A stretch of DNA of 64,000 nucleotides from Strigamia acuminata (GCA_949358305.1 OX442315.1:12736427-12800426); one strand, 5' to 3'; shown: positions 43,866 to 56,408, numbered from the stretch's first letter. Notes: generated by a model not told the origin, from the sequence alone. A program made the numbers and translations.

Positions 43866-44939
43866 GCATTTAAATCCAAGATAACTTATAGGGTTTCTGT
43901 TTTCCTGCCTTTTTCCGATTCCCAGTTCCCGGTACCAAAAAGGCCGGTACTACCGGGAAATTGGTACTCCTGGGACTAAAAAAGGTCAGGCGAGAGGCGA
44001 CAAAAAATGGCAATAAATGGCCATTTTTGGCCATTTTTAGCCATTTTTTGTCATTTTTTGTCATAAATGGCCATTTTCATCATTGAAACGTTGCATAATG
44101 TAAGGTTTCAATGACGAAAATTACATTTCAGCAACGAATTTTTGACGGAACCGGTATTTCTCAAATTTCACGGTTCCCAGTACCGAAACCCTAATGACTT
44201 ACCTCTTTTTACGTCATCGTCACACTTCTGGAGCTTCAATAATTAACCCTACAAATTCAAAACAAAAAATCCATCATTTTCTATAACAACTTTATTTGTT
44301 CTACACTTTTTCATACAAAAATTAAAACCAAATGACCCCAATTTGCAAACATCAAACTGTGCAAGTTTGTTTTCCCTCAAAATTGATATAAAACAAGTGG
44401 AAAACTGCACTGCAAATGGTCTAAAAACATGGAAATCCATGTCATGCGGTTGCATTTTAATTAAATGTTAGTAACAAGAGGGAGAGACTGACATAATCGA
44501 GTCTGTAACGAATCAGTGATTGGCTCAACCGTCAAGGGACCGTGTAACCCATCCACGGTTGTCTGAACACTGGCAGCAAGCAATCCATCCCAACCACTGT
44601 ATAAGCAAGCATAAAGGAGGAGGGTGTCGGTAAAAGCGAGCGGGGGTGACGGGACATCGCGTATATACTTAAAAAAAAATACTCATGTGTTTACACAACA
44701 CGCATCGTGTATTAAATTTGCATTACCCGGCAAATGGGAAATATTAAATGCTGAATCATTTAACAAATCATCAAAGTGGTTGCATTTGCAATTCGCGACA
44801 CCCAGGCTCGTAAATCTAAGACTCATATACTGTCAAAGTGTGAGGGGTTTGCGCAGATTTATGTCGTCCAATGTGTAATTTAGAAATTATTTGGAAATCT
44901 TTAGGGTTGGGAGAGTTTAATCTTTTATTTTATGTATAA
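43866..44939. other. Intergenic with GGCCATTTTTGGCCATTTTT array near 44000-44090
   Basis: A short array of TGGCCATTTTTGG-like units at 44005-44085. The 84-codon frame at 44624-44878 matches no family I know and has no splice or promoter context, so it is not called. Confidence 0.35.
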
Positions 44940-45080
44940 AATTGACATTTTTGTGCTTAAAAATGCAAATTTTGGCATTTTTGAGCTTAAAAAAATGCAA
45001 ATTTCGGCATTTTTGAGCTTAAAAAACGCAATTTTTAGCATTTTTGTGCTTAAAAAATGCAATTTTTAGCGTTTATGTGG
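44940..45080 (+). repeat. Minisatellite of about 30-base units
   Basis: Four or five copies of TTTTTGAGCTTAAAAAATGC plus about 10 bases, each with A- and T-runs about ten bases apart. Confidence 0.7.
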
Positions 45081-46520
45081 GAAATTGAACTATTAAAATT
45101 GATTTTCTCGATGTTATCAGAGAAAATTAATTGTCAAATAGTTTTAGTTTTATTTTAATTTCAACGTAAATGTGTTTTCGCTCGACTAATTCCGAATTTT
45201 TCAAATTTTTATATAATAATATTTTATACCAGCATGTCCAACGTTTGATTTACATCTGTAATATCGTTTTAATTCTTCTCGGTGTGGGTTTCATTTAATA
45301 TACCAGTTCAAATTACAAAAATGTCCAAAAACAAACGGAATTCAATAAAAGCGGCACTGGTCCCGTCCTAAAGTAAAAGAAAAAACATAAACTAAATAAA
45401 TATCTTTATAAAAAAATCATTTTCTGTTGTGTATTGGATATTTACAAATCATATTTCACTTTTCTAATGCCACATATTTCGATTTTATTAACGAAATTGA
45501 TGCCGCATTCACTTCGTCGTCGTAGCCATTTTGTTGTTTATTTAGATCACCCGTCCTTTGCGCATGCGCTACACTCCCGCGCTCTCGCAGCTTAAAATTA
45601 AATTAAATTTAGATAAAAAAAACACCAAAAACATAAAACCAAAAAAAACATTAAAAATAAAAATGTATCTATCTATATTTATACAAATAATTCTCTCGCT
45701 TGAGGTCAGCAGCAGATAATCTTTCTGCTGCGCTACAACAACCAGCCAATGAGAACTGTTTATCACCGAAAATAACCCTACAAGTGTAAATTCAAAATAA
45801 TTTATTCAAAATAAAATAAAAATACACCAAAAGATCACAAATAAACAATCAATTCCCACAAACCAAAACAAAACACCAATAAATCTCCATTTTAATCACA
45901 ATTTTACACTTCAACAACGTCAACAACGCAGACCGACACCGCCAGCAAACCACTTCCCAGCGCTTACTACACCCAGCCCAATACCTCACGTTATCTTCAC
46001 CAACTCGCCACAAACACTCATCCTTAAAACCATCATTGGATTAAACTAACAAAATTCGCTACACAGTGCGATCAAACGTGAAAAAACATCGGGAAAAAAA
46101 AAGCACACACCCCTCGCGGCCCCCCCAAAACCTTTTCAGCTGTTCATCTTTCCAGAGGGAGTCGCCAAGTATCTATGCATGAAATAACGCTCATAGAATT
46201 ATCAGCTGGCGGCCAACATCATTCATGGGATTTGCTCCTTTTCCATCCCCTGTCTGGCCGAGAGGGGAACTCGGCAGTCAAATTTGACCCTTGGGTCAAG
46301 CTGCTTCGCTGGAAATCTGATCGTGCACAAACACCCTTCTGATTACATGAACGGTGAAAAGCACCGCCTAAATACACGCTGGCGCGCTTCGCCGCAGTGC
46401 ACGTTTTCCCATTCAATTTCTCTCGCTTTTTCTTCGCGCAAAAATCGCATTTTGCAATTATTGACACGAGGAATTTGTATAAATATGGACGAGGGGGGGA
46501 AATAGGAGGAGAAAATAAAA

Positions 46521-46551
<31 letters not shown>

Positions 46552-46629
46552 ATTGGAACGGTTGTTTGCGAATCACGACCGATCTAGGTTGATGGATACA
46601 CATCGGCTGAGTTTTTGGAAAAATTGTAT

Positions 46630-46663
<34 letters not shown>

Positions 46664-46713
46664 TAATAAAATTGTTTGTGAACAATGGGAAGATTTTTTC
46701 TTTGTTGTTCACG
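45081..46713. other. Intergenic upstream of the tRNA gene
   Basis: AT-rich, with a GC-richer part at about 45540-46470 and long T runs at 46528-46552 and 46628-46650. No gene supported; short frames here lack family signs. Confidence 0.35.
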
Positions 46714-46800
46714 TCCCCAGTGGCGTAATTGGTCAGCGCACCGTACTTATAAGCAGTATTGGCGATGCGGGGGTTGTGGGTTCGAGCCCCACCTGGGGAA
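46714..46800 (+). tRNA. tRNA-Ile(UAU) with a 13-base intron
   Basis: Acceptor stem TCCCCAG (46714-46720) pairs with CTGGGGA (46793-46799), discriminator A at 46800. D arm GCGTAATTGGTCAGCGC. Anticodon stem CCGTA/TGCGG with loop CT-TAT-A-A, anticodon TAT at 46748-46750. The intron AGCAGTATTGGCG (46752-46764) lies after position 37, the usual place. Variable loop GGGTT, T arm GTGGG-TTCGAGC-CCCAC. Animal tRNA-Ile(UAU) genes characteristically carry an intron. A T5 Pol III terminator is at 46806-46810. It decodes the rare AUA codon. Confidence 0.95.
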
Positions 46801-46859
46801 CTTAATTTTTATTAGATTTTTATTTCGCTAAAAGATGGAAAGTTGAAATATAAATTGTT

Positions 46860-47275
46860 ATAAAATTTTAAAAAATTAATTTTCCGCAATTTTGGGACAA
46901 GTTTTCGCAATTTTTGGTCAATTTTTCGCAATTTTTGTGCAATTTTTCGCAATTATTTGAAAATTATCGCCAATTTTAGACAATTTTGACCAAATTTTCG
47001 CAATTTTGGGTCAATTTGGACAATTTTTGGGCATTTTTGGCCCAATTTTTGACAAGTTTTTTTTTTAGAAAATTTTATCAATTTTTAAGCAGTTTTTGTC
47101 AATTTTGATCAATTTTTAAGCAGTTTTTGTCAATTTTGTTCAATTTTTAAGCAGTTTTTGTCAATTTTGGTCCATTTATGTAATTTTGGGTCAATTTCTG
47201 AGCAATTACGGTCAATTTTGGAATTTTTTGACCAATTTTATGCCAATTTTTGGTAAATTTTGTTAATTTTGTCGA
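46860..47275 (+). repeat. Degenerate CAATTTTTGG-type AT-rich repeat
   Basis: Irregular repeats of GCAATTTTTGGTCAATTTTT with a clearer 32-base unit AATTTTTAAGCAGTTTTTGT plus spacer around 47080-47165. It follows the tRNA gene directly. Confidence 0.6.
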
Positions 47276-48529
47276 TTAAAATTTCTTTATTTCCACCCAA
47301 TGAACTAATTCTGGTCACGTTTTTAGGGTAATGGAAGCTTCACTTGCATGCATTAGAACAATTGACAATCATTTTACATTCTATTGAATCAACCACTGCT
47401 AATTTATATCTGTTTTTGCCGTCCATTATTTTTGCCTCCACATCTTCCAATACTTGCAATTTACGGCCCAAAATGTCCGCTATCTTCTAAACCGACTCAA
47501 CCTTTATGTAAATAACACTCGAAGAAGTATTTTCTTCGCGTAATCTGCATGTAATCACATTTTGACTACACTTTGATTCTTCCATTTTTATTTTCCCTAA
47601 TATCTTGCCACAGCCCTAGGCAAAAGGAGCGCCACAAATATTCCATAAATCGTGGCAAAGTGAAGTCAAGAGTGTTATGTATGCTGAAGAGAGGCCATTA
47701 ATCACCGTGGACATCAGAAAAATCATTGCACTCTCTATGGAGCTGCAAAAAAAAGGCATTTTATCAGTAAAGGAAATTTGTGATTCTAAACAGGACTTGG
47801 CTGCACAAGCAATGAATAAGAAACACCCTCGATATAAGCAAATTCCCTTTGATTATCGTGGGGAAATATTGACAAAAACAAAAATATTAAATTAATAAGA
47901 GTCGATGAATATTAATGGATGTTTTGTTATTGTTTTATGCAGTTTTTCAGACTGGTTTGGGTGGTTTATAGCGTTTGGCAGTGTTATTAAGAGGGGGTTT
48001 GATGAATACAAATGGGGATTTCCACTACTCATAACAAAATCATAATAAAATTTGCCAAGGGGAGTCAGGGGGAATCTAAAATGGGTTTAAAAAAAATAGA
48101 ATTTCTGCTTCAAATTTGTCTTTTCTCGGCTAAATGTTCTTCGAATTGGTTTTTAGGAATCCAAAGCTTAAAATATAACGAATTTATGTTTGTTCCAATG
48201 TTGTATTTGTAGTTTTTAACCAAAAATCATATTGTATTAACCGAATCAACACGAAACATCAGCAATCCTTACTAATACTCACTCTAATTCATCATTTAAA
48301 AACGCAAAAACGTAAATTTCCAAATTTTACACCGCCGCCATGTTTACCCCAATCCTAGCGGCGATTAATCACACTTTGAAAAACACTCGCTATTGAATAA
48401 TTTATTTCCCACTAAAAATACAAAAATCAACTTATTAATAAAATAAAATAAAACATTTAAACCACTCAATAACACAATTTAAAACCAAATTCACCAACCG
48501 AGTGAACCCTCGTGTCAGCATCGCGCAAT
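47276..48529. other. Intergenic; unrecognised small frame 47677-47895
   Basis: The 72-codon frame (MYAEERPLITVDIRKIIALS..., DYRGEILTKTKILN) has protein-like composition, with a continuing frame upstream from about 47590, and may be the remains of a retrocopied or transposon gene. No intron signals, promoter or known domain were seen. The rest is AT-rich. Confidence 0.3.
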
Positions 48530-48614
48530 TCGTCGAATCGCAATGGTTAGGCCCGATACTTATAATCAATACAAAGGTCTTTCCGGGGTTGTTGGTTCAT
48601 GTCCCACCTGGGGA
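48530..48614 (+). pseudogene. Degenerate copy of tRNA-Ile(UAU)
   Basis: Retains CGATACTTATAATCA (anticodon region with TAT), GGGGTTGTTGGTTCATGTCCC (altered T arm) and CCACCTGGGGAA. The 5' acceptor half no longer pairs and the B box is changed (GGTTCATGTC), so it is unlikely to be transcribed. It lies 1.8 kb from the intact gene, which suggests a local duplicate. Confidence 0.7.
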
Positions 48615-49299
48615 AACATAACTTTGGCATCAACTTTCATTTTACATCGCAAAACCAATTGGCAGCCGTCTTATTCCACCCGAAACAAACAAACAAAGCA
48701 ACGACGCTGCCACTAAAAATGTCCAAACATGAAACGTCTCGATTTATTAGTCTAAGTGCAAGAAAACTCATTTACTTGATGATGTTTGGCCGTGTCCCTT
48801 TTCAATGTAATAGGCCTAATTGTGTGCTAAACTGTCCCCAAGGGTGCAGAAGTGCAAGTTGTTCTTTTTATATTTTTTTTCCCTTTCTTGGTTTCGCTTT
48901 CTGCGTTAATGTTGAGGGAATGGTCGCTTTCAATGTATTGTGAAGGGAACGGGGCAGATTAGCAGCCACTTGGCGAGTGGAGCGTCGTTCATTCATCTTG
49001 TCCCTTGTTGACACGCCTGATGGGACTAAGCCACTCGTTTATCAGACTCACATTCCAATTTCAGACACATTTATAGAAATTGGTGCCGGCTAAAAAGTTA
49101 ATACATTAATGAAAAATAAGCCTAATAAATATTGCACTAGACTTTGATTCTGGGAGTGTTGGGTTTGGTTGTGGAAACAATTTTTGTGAGGATTTTGTTT
49201 TGATGTGTTTACTACTGTTGTGTATACATGAGTGTTGGATAATTTTTTTTTTAAATTGATTTTTGAGTTCTGGGGGAGTTGTTTTGATTTGTGGTCATT
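48615..49299. other. Intergenic, nothing recognised
   Basis: AT-rich; the frame at 48599-48943 has no family signature. No RNA gene seen. Confidence 0.3.
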
Positions 49300-49690
49300 T
49301 TTAGAGAAATTTTTAGCGTTTTTAGAATTGGAAAGTAGGGTTGTTTTTGTTTAAAAGTCTCATTTTTGCATCAAAGAATGTGGTTTTCTTTAAAAATAAT
49401 TATTTTTAGGCATAAAATTGTAGTTTTTCGCCCAAAAACAATCATTTCTGCACGTAAATTTATAGTTTTAGTCTAAAACCAAGTATTTTTACACATAGAT
49501 TGCAGTTTTAATGTGAAATCAATTATTTTGAAACGAATTCAGTTTTTGCTGAAAAACAATCATTCTTATACACGTAAATTTGTAATTTTTGTTTAAAACC
49601 AATCATTTTTACACATAAATGTAGTATTAGTCCAAAAACAATCATTTCTATACGTAAATTTACAGTTTTAGTCTAAAACAAAAACCATGA
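49300..49690 (+). repeat. Diverged minisatellite, units about 38-42 bases
   Basis: Repeats of AATCATTTTTACACATAAAT plus TGTAGTTTTAGTCTAAAACC with much variation. Probably an older relative of the 40-base array just downstream. Confidence 0.6.
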
Positions 49691-49702
49691 ATATCCAGAT
49701 CC

Positions 49703-49738
49703 CATTCCCATTGAATAACATGTTATTCAATGGGAATG
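49703..49738. repeat. Perfect 36-base palindrome
   Basis: CATTCCCATTGAATAACA is followed at once by its exact reverse complement, no loop. It lies inside a segment ending TGAATGCACCTAA (49787-49799), a motif that also marks other repeats in this window. Confidence 0.9.
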
Positions 49739-49810
49739 ACGTCACATGCAAACACGAAACGAGTTTTGCATACGTTTTAGACTTATTGAATGCACCTAAT
49801 CATTTTTAGT

Positions 49811-50055
49811 GTTTTTACGCCAATATTTACAGTTTTTGCTCAAAAAAATGCTTTTTACGCCAATATTTACAGTTTTTGGTCAAAAAAATGCTTTTTACGC
49901 CAATATTTACAGTTTTTGGTCAAAAAAATGCTTTTTACGCCAATATTTACAGTTTTTGGTCAAAAAAATGCTTTTTACGCCAATATTTACAGTTTTTGCT
50001 CAAAAAAATGCTTTTTACGCCAATATTTACAGTTTTTGCTAAAAAAAATGCTTTT
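49811..50055 (+). repeat. Near-perfect 40-base minisatellite, about six copies
   Basis: CAATATTTACAGTTTTTGGT followed by CAAAAAAATGCTTTTTACGC recurs at exact 40-base steps from 49821 to 50021, differing by GGT/GCT. Because 40 is not a multiple of three, all three frames stay open, giving spurious repeat proteins. Confidence 0.9.
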
Positions 50056-50620
50056 CACACTTAAAAAAACCATTTCCACATGTAAAAACATAATTTCTTG
50101 CTCCAACTTATATTTCTTAGTCTTAAAACTCCATTTACTGCCCTTAGTCTCGCAAAACTTACTATACCGGGCCCTGACACGATATCGATGTTTGTACCAA
50201 ACCCGAAAACGAAGTTAATTTAATTCTCTCAAGTGTTGTGCACAATTAACTTCATGTTTTACGACAGCCGCGAGATGCCGCATTTTTTATCGAAAGTGAA
50301 AACGATTAAAAAAAAACCAAAAAAAAAAATAAAAAAAAACCAACTGACAATTCAATTCAAGTAGCCGAAAGGGAAATGTTTGTTCATTCTCCTTCATTTC
50401 TTTGATAGCGCATAAAACCATTAGGAAACCTACAGCCAAATGGAAGTATTTAAACTCTCCAAAGAGCAATTCATCCCTTACACAGAGATAAATCTAAAAC
50501 TCGCGCACATACACCAAAAAACTTAATAATTCATCACCCAATCGAAATTAAATGCAAAGTTATTGCAAATACCGAATTTAAAACAAATCCCATTCCATAT
50601 ATTTAATATTTATATTTTAA

Positions 50621-50661
<41 letters not shown>

Positions 50662-53204
50662 AAAATGGCAGAAAAATTAAAAAATCACGATTTTCCATTT
50701 TTCCGAATGTTATTCTTATTTCTTCCCATTCAAAACGATGACACGAGATGTTTAAAAGTGCCACAAAAGCGTTTTGCGTGTCGCCGTTTATCATTCGTCA
50801 TTAAAAGATAAGGAGGGGAAGCAATTAGTGAGAGCGGCGCAATCATAACGTTTGTAATCAGCGCAATTAACTCAATTATTGTTCTCTCAGCGGTTTGTTT
50901 AATTGCTACTTCGATTAGATTCAATGAATGCTCAGCATTACAACTTTTTCTAATCTTTTTTCCCTTCCACCACCCTCGCGCGTTCCTCAACCCACAAACC
51001 ATGCGCACAAAAAATAAACCCATGCGCCATTAACTCTTTCAGCAGTCACATTTTTTCTGTTGCCAGATAAAATTATTTCTTTTTTTTTTTTAAGCTAAAA
51101 AAAAGAGAAAAAAATTGCTGCCGCTTTACATTAACTCTCATAAAGAGGTTTTAATCCGCAAAGGAAGACGAGCAGGGGGGACTAAAGGGGATGAAACTGG
51201 CGCATTGAATTAGAATTAAGAATGGCGGAACCGAAAAATGTGCAAAGTTTTCGAGATAAGTGAAGAATTGGATTTTATTTATCTGGAAAAGCGTGCGTGT
51301 ACTGTTTACATTGCAAATTGTAATGCGTAAAATGCCCAAAATCTAGCTTGTACAACTGGCATTTAGTTTTCCAAAGGTGGACCGCTTTAAGCGGCATGCC
51401 GCTATAGCGCGGGTTTTTCCTGTATGTCGTTGTAAATTGATAAATGAAGCAAAACAAGCTTTAAAAGTGTTTTTAGATGTCCAAAATGTAGGAAATTGGC
51501 CTAAATTTATATATGTTTACACAAATTTTAATAATAAACTTCAGATTGTCTAGAAAACTCAAATTTCTACTCCAAATTCCAACATAATTATTTACCCGAG
51601 AGTTTTTAATTTTAAAAAACTAAAACTAAGTTTTTTTCACTTACATCGGCATGTTTCAATTTATATCGGCATACCGGCATAAGCTTTGTAGATGAAATTT
51701 CAAAAAGTTGTTAATTTCATGTACACCGGCATGCCGCTTAAAGCGTGTAATACGGTGTTGTCTTTTGCGGAAAGCTCTGGTTTGTTTACATGCCCAATTT
51801 CCTAGAAAAGCAAAATCCATATTTTATTTTTCTGGCTTCACCGGGCTGAAGTTGGCCCAACATTACATTCGCGATAGTCTACGGACAGACCGATACCCAA
51901 TGTTAAAGTTTCTCAAAATCTATACCTTGGAATTACCCGAAATTTGGCCAGCCACCGGCTCTGCAGTATTCGGATTCGCAATTAAAAACGTCACATTTTT
52001 TGTATTCGTGACAGCTTTTTTCGCAAAAGTTCATCCGCTCCGATAACTCTTAGAATTTGCGCTCATTCCTTCCCATTTCTAAATTTCTAAAAACCAACTG
52101 GCATTACCACCAGGCCCATCTTTACCATTGAGCTAACTGGGCTGCAGCCCAAGGGTGCCGAACAGAGAGGAACGCCAGGCAGAGAGGAACGCCAGGCAGA
52201 GAGGGGCGCCGGACAGAGAAGGGTGCCAGGCGCCTCCTACAAAGAGTCTTCATGAGTGTTCAAATATAAGCTGAACTTGTAGACCCGTTCCTACACATTG
52301 TTGATAGATGAAATTTAATATAGAATTTGCTTCTGCAATGTACGAGATCAAAAACCTCCCGTAAAACTTCGCCGACCGAAGAATCTTGACGATCCTTATT
52401 CCACTTGGTAATTTGTGCTGCAATAAAAATTTGTAAAAAAAAATATATATATTGTTTAGTTGAAATGACTTTTCAGTGTAACTCACGTTGTAACTTAATA
52501 TCGACACTTGTTTCACTTAACTGACCTCTCGCAAAACTGTGTCTAGACAAACTGATAAATCTAAGTCGATCATCTCTATCAACATTGCCCATTTTACAAA
52601 CTGCTGTAAAAGAGGTCGTGGACCTCGCTGTTGAAAGGGGGCATTAGAGAGGGGTTCATGAAGAGAATGAGGAAAAGCCATCTACGCCTGTAATTGGATG
52701 GAAAGAGAGGCAAGTTGAGTCCCCAAAACGAAACCTAATGGAATCAGTACTGGAGAAAATATACAGGGATAGAAAAACTCAACTGGAGGGGGAAAAAAGA
52801 GCCGGCCCTCTTTTTCCCGAGCACAATTTCAATCGCCCACTACTGCCATCAGGGTGTTTCAAATTAAATCTTTCTGCTGTTACATTCAAAGTGCGGTGAG
52901 TAAAGGAACTATCGATAGAAGATTGTGGAGTAAAAGGCGACGAATTGTGAAATGGATGTAGGAAAAGTTGGTTTATCATGTTCAATGTTTTGTTTCGTGT
53001 TTTTGTTTTTTAAGGGGAGAAAAAATTGATGGATGGAGAATATTATTATTATTATATTGGAATGTTAGAGGATTTCTAATTTTATGTTGTGTGGTTTGTT
53101 GGTGTGTTTTGCTTGTTGCGTGCACGGTAATGTAGTTGTGAGAAATTTTTTTTTTTTGGAATGGTAATTTCTTTTTTTTATCATTTTGTGTATAAAATTA
53201 GATT
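50056..53204. other. Long intergenic stretch with simple repeats
   Basis: Contains an A run of about 36 bases (50623-50658), TATAGCGCGG/CGGCATGCCGC motifs at 51390-51740, a short tandem AGAGAGGAACGCCAGGC (about 52160-52230, four copies) and AT-rich DNA. No gene, RNA or recognisable domain found. Confidence 0.35.
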
Positions 53205-53790
53205 TTAAAAGTGCAAAAATAGATTTTAGGTGCAAAGATGTTTTTCTTTTAAAATGCACTTTTATAATCAAAAATGCACTTTATGTGCAAAAAAATGCAT
53301 TTTTAAGCATGAAAATGTACTTTTTTATGCATAAAAATATACTTTCTATACATACCGGTAAACACTTTTTTATGCAGAAATGCACCTTTTATGCAAAAAT
53401 ACACTTTTTATGCAAACATAACTTTTTATGCAAAAACGCACTTTTATGTGCAAAAATGCACTTTTATGTGCAAAAAGCACTTTTAGGTGCAAAAAAATTA
53501 ACCTTTAAGGACAAAAATGTTCTTTTATATGTAAAGATTCATTAATGAGATGCAAAAATGCAGTGTAAAATGCAAAATATGCACTTTTCAGCTGCAAAAA
53601 ATGCTTTTAAATGCAACAAATGCTCTTTTATGTGCAAAAATGCTCTTTTAGGTGCAATGATTCACTTTTAGGTACAATAATCATTCACTTTTAAGTGCAA
53701 AAATACACTTTTAGGTGCAAAAATACACTTTTATGTGAAAACAATTCACTTTTAAGTGCAAAAAAATGAACCTTTAGATGCTAATAGGCA
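53205..53790 (+). repeat. Minisatellite of about 20-base units
   Basis: Many copies of TGCAAAAATGCACTTTTATG with variation (TTTAGG, TTTAAG). Frames here are repeat translations. Confidence 0.8.
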
Positions 53791-54654
53791 GTTGAAGTGA
53801 TAAAATATACTCTTTAATTGCATAAATTGTACAACACAAAAAATGTCCCACATCAAAATCTACACTTTACTGCTTGTGAACCTCCCACCTATTAATTTAT
53901 TTCAATTTATTTCAAATTTCCACACACACACACACAAAAAAAAATGAACCGCCTTTACCCATCAAATAAACAAGAAATAAATCAGTCAAAAAATTATCTC
54001 CAAACCAATAAAATTCAATTCCCGCAACGAAAATTCCCAACTAAATTTTCCAACGGCGTTTAAAGAGATAAATCTAAATTCATCTTTTCCCAAAATTCGA
54101 ACGCTCCAGTTAGCGGCCTTGGCGGTCCCGTGTAGCATCAAGTTATGGCAATGATGCAGTCAAGTGCGCAGTTATTTAACTTGTGATTTCATTCTTTGGG
54201 TGTGGGCAATCCAATAAAAATGTGATTCCCTTTTCACACCCCAGCATCAAATAATATGACATTTCTCCCGCACATCAATTCTGCGGGTCTATATACGAGG
54301 GGTGAGTGAGAGAAGGAGAAGAAAAAATGGATCAATATTGCAATTGTTTTTATCGCCCACGATTTCAACTCAGCCCATTCGGTGAATGTGCAAATTTACA
54401 CTTTAATCAACACAAAAGTTTTTTGCTGCTGATAAAAAAACGGAGAAGAAGAATGGGTGAAACCAATAAATCCCTTAATACGTTTGTTTCTCGCGCTAAA
54501 TGTGCATTTCTATTAGTTGATTCATCGTTTGCATGAGGAGGTATTTAGTACGGGAAAGGTTGCAGGTTTGCAGTTGGGTTAGGTTAGGGTTATTTTGAAT
54601 AATGGGGATACGGAGTGTTTTATTGGGAATTTGGAATTTGACGTTAAGTGAAAA
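53791..54654. other. Intergenic, nothing recognised
   Basis: AT-rich with a short CA run near 53920. No gene. Confidence 0.3.
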
Positions 54655-54845
54655 ATTTGGAAAAAATTTCTCAAATTTTAAAAATTGGCGAAAATTTCTA
54701 AATTATCTCAAAATTTTGTTGAAAATTTCTTAATTATCTCAGAATTTTATCGAAAATATCTCAATTATCTCAAAATTTTGTCCAAAATTTCTCAATTATC
54801 TCAAAATTTTGTCCAAAATTTCTCAATTATCTCACAAATTAATCA
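54655..54845 (+). repeat. Minisatellite of about 31-base units
   Basis: Five or six copies of AATTTCTCAATTATCTCAAA plus ATTTTGTCCAA, the last three nearly identical. Confidence 0.75.
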
Positions 54846-55089
54846 AAAATTAAAAACATCAAAGAATAAAATGTAAATTTGTCGCAAATTATCCAACATC
54901 TTATTTTCAATATATATTTCAAAACCGCTGCGTCCTGTTGTGTAGGTTGTGCAACACATTCATGCAACTTTGAAGCGCCGAAATACAACCTCAAACAAAG
55001 GAATCCTCCCCCATGCAGCCATGCCAATAATCTCACGCAGAAAAGCAAAGATAGAAAAGCATTTGCCCACTTGGGCGATTCTGCCACTT

Positions 55090-55835
55090 TCGTCTCACAC
55101 CTTCTCCACTGGTACGCATATACCAAGAACCAAGGATAACATGGACACATATCCGCTTTTATTTCCTATTGATTCATTGTCTTGTGCGCTGATTGGATGA
55201 CAGTAATCACGTGTCACGCATTACTTGCCAACTAAGCATGTTTGTTACCTGTTGTCATCCCTAGAATATAGTACGTCTATACTCTTTCCACATTCAAGAG
55301 GAGCCCTGGAAGCTTGGCTCCCATTGGCCGAACCATTTCACTTGTGTATTGATACAGAAAAAAGAACCAAAACACCAGAAATGCATTATACAGACGTACA
55401 GATATAAATAGAAGTACAGACATTGCAATCGATTTCCCGTTGTTTGAAAATTGCATTTTAATTAAAAACAACAAAAAACTTTATTTCAAAAATAGAAAAC
55501 ATATTTTATTTCTATTATTATTATAATTATTATTATTATTATTTATATTATTCTGGAAAAGACTAAAAATCATAAGAGAACTACTTTTCCTCGTAGCAGT
55601 AGTTCAACTGAAATTCTGTGTAATCAGACTAGGCCAATGGGAGCCAAGCTTCCAGGGCTCCTCTTGAATGTGGAAAGAGTATAGATGCAATTGCTCAGGA
55701 AATATTTGGAGGAAACCAGACTTTTAGAACACCCTGTATATTATGTGGCGCCATCGGTGGCAAAACGCACCGAACTTGTGGATACGTATCCATGTTATCC
55801 TTGGTTCATGCGTACTCGTATACCTATTTTCAGAA
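55090..55835. mobile_element. Outer TIR element, with a second element nested inside
   Basis: AACCAAGGATAACATGGACA (55129-55148) is inverted at 55784-55807 (ATCCATGTTATCCTTGGTT), and the match continues imperfectly on both sides. The 398-base element at 55282-55679 interrupts it. Boundaries are approximate. No coding content. Confidence 0.55.
55282..55679. mobile_element. 398-base MITE with long TIRs, TSD TATA
   Basis: Arms of at least 45 bases begin CTCTTTCCACATTCAAGAGG and match in inverse at the right end. TATA on both sides (55278-55281, 55680-55683). The interior is shared with 32193-32614, yet the outer arm sequence differs from that copy. Confidence 0.85.
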
Positions 55836-56018
55836 GCGTCACTTTGCCTCAGATGATTTAAAAAAGAAAAAGACAAACATTTCAAAAATACCGGCCATTA
55901 CGTAGTGTTTTCATCAAAACCAGCCATCCAACTGAAAAATGTGTTGAGAGTTGTTGGCAATAGTCCATCTGACCTTGGGTGGTCAGTTTCAAGGTCAATC
56001 ATTTTGCAATTTCACAAC

Positions 56019-56094
56019 TATAAAAGCATAACATCATCCCCAGCCCGATTCGGTGCATGATTTTATAAGACCAACATTTGAAATGAATATACCG
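56019..56094 (+). promoter_or_regulatory. Possible promoter with a tiny first exon
   Basis: TATAAAAG at 56019-56026, then an ATG at 56083 (MNIP) followed at once by a GTAAGTA donor at 56095. The layout copies the glycine-rich gene at 34434, but no in-phase second exon was found before 57577 (the candidate acceptor at 56338 leads to a stop). It may be an orphan promoter or chance. Confidence 0.3.
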
Positions 56095-56408
56095 GTAAGT
56101 AAAATTAATTTTTGTTTTACTTGCAAATAACATTAAAGAGTACATGGTTTAATCGGACAATTAATCTCCCTATTAACATCGAGTTGTCGTCCCATGAGAA
56201 AAAGACATCCCAACATTCAGCGCAGATGTACAGCGCCATCTAGTGACTTTCGTCTAACACAATTTCCAAATTTCAAATTTCAAAATGTTCACTTCTAAAG
56301 AAATGGGAAATATAATTGTTCAATTGTTTCTTTGCAGTCCAAATAAAACACATTTTTCTGTCTTTTTAACCAGTATTCATGCTTTTTTTTCTGTCTCACT
56401 TTTAGTGA

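Noticed and set aside
49790-50218. 142-residue frame with repeated FTVFAQKNAFYANIY-like units
   Set aside because: Translation of a 40-base tandem repeat; all frames are open there.
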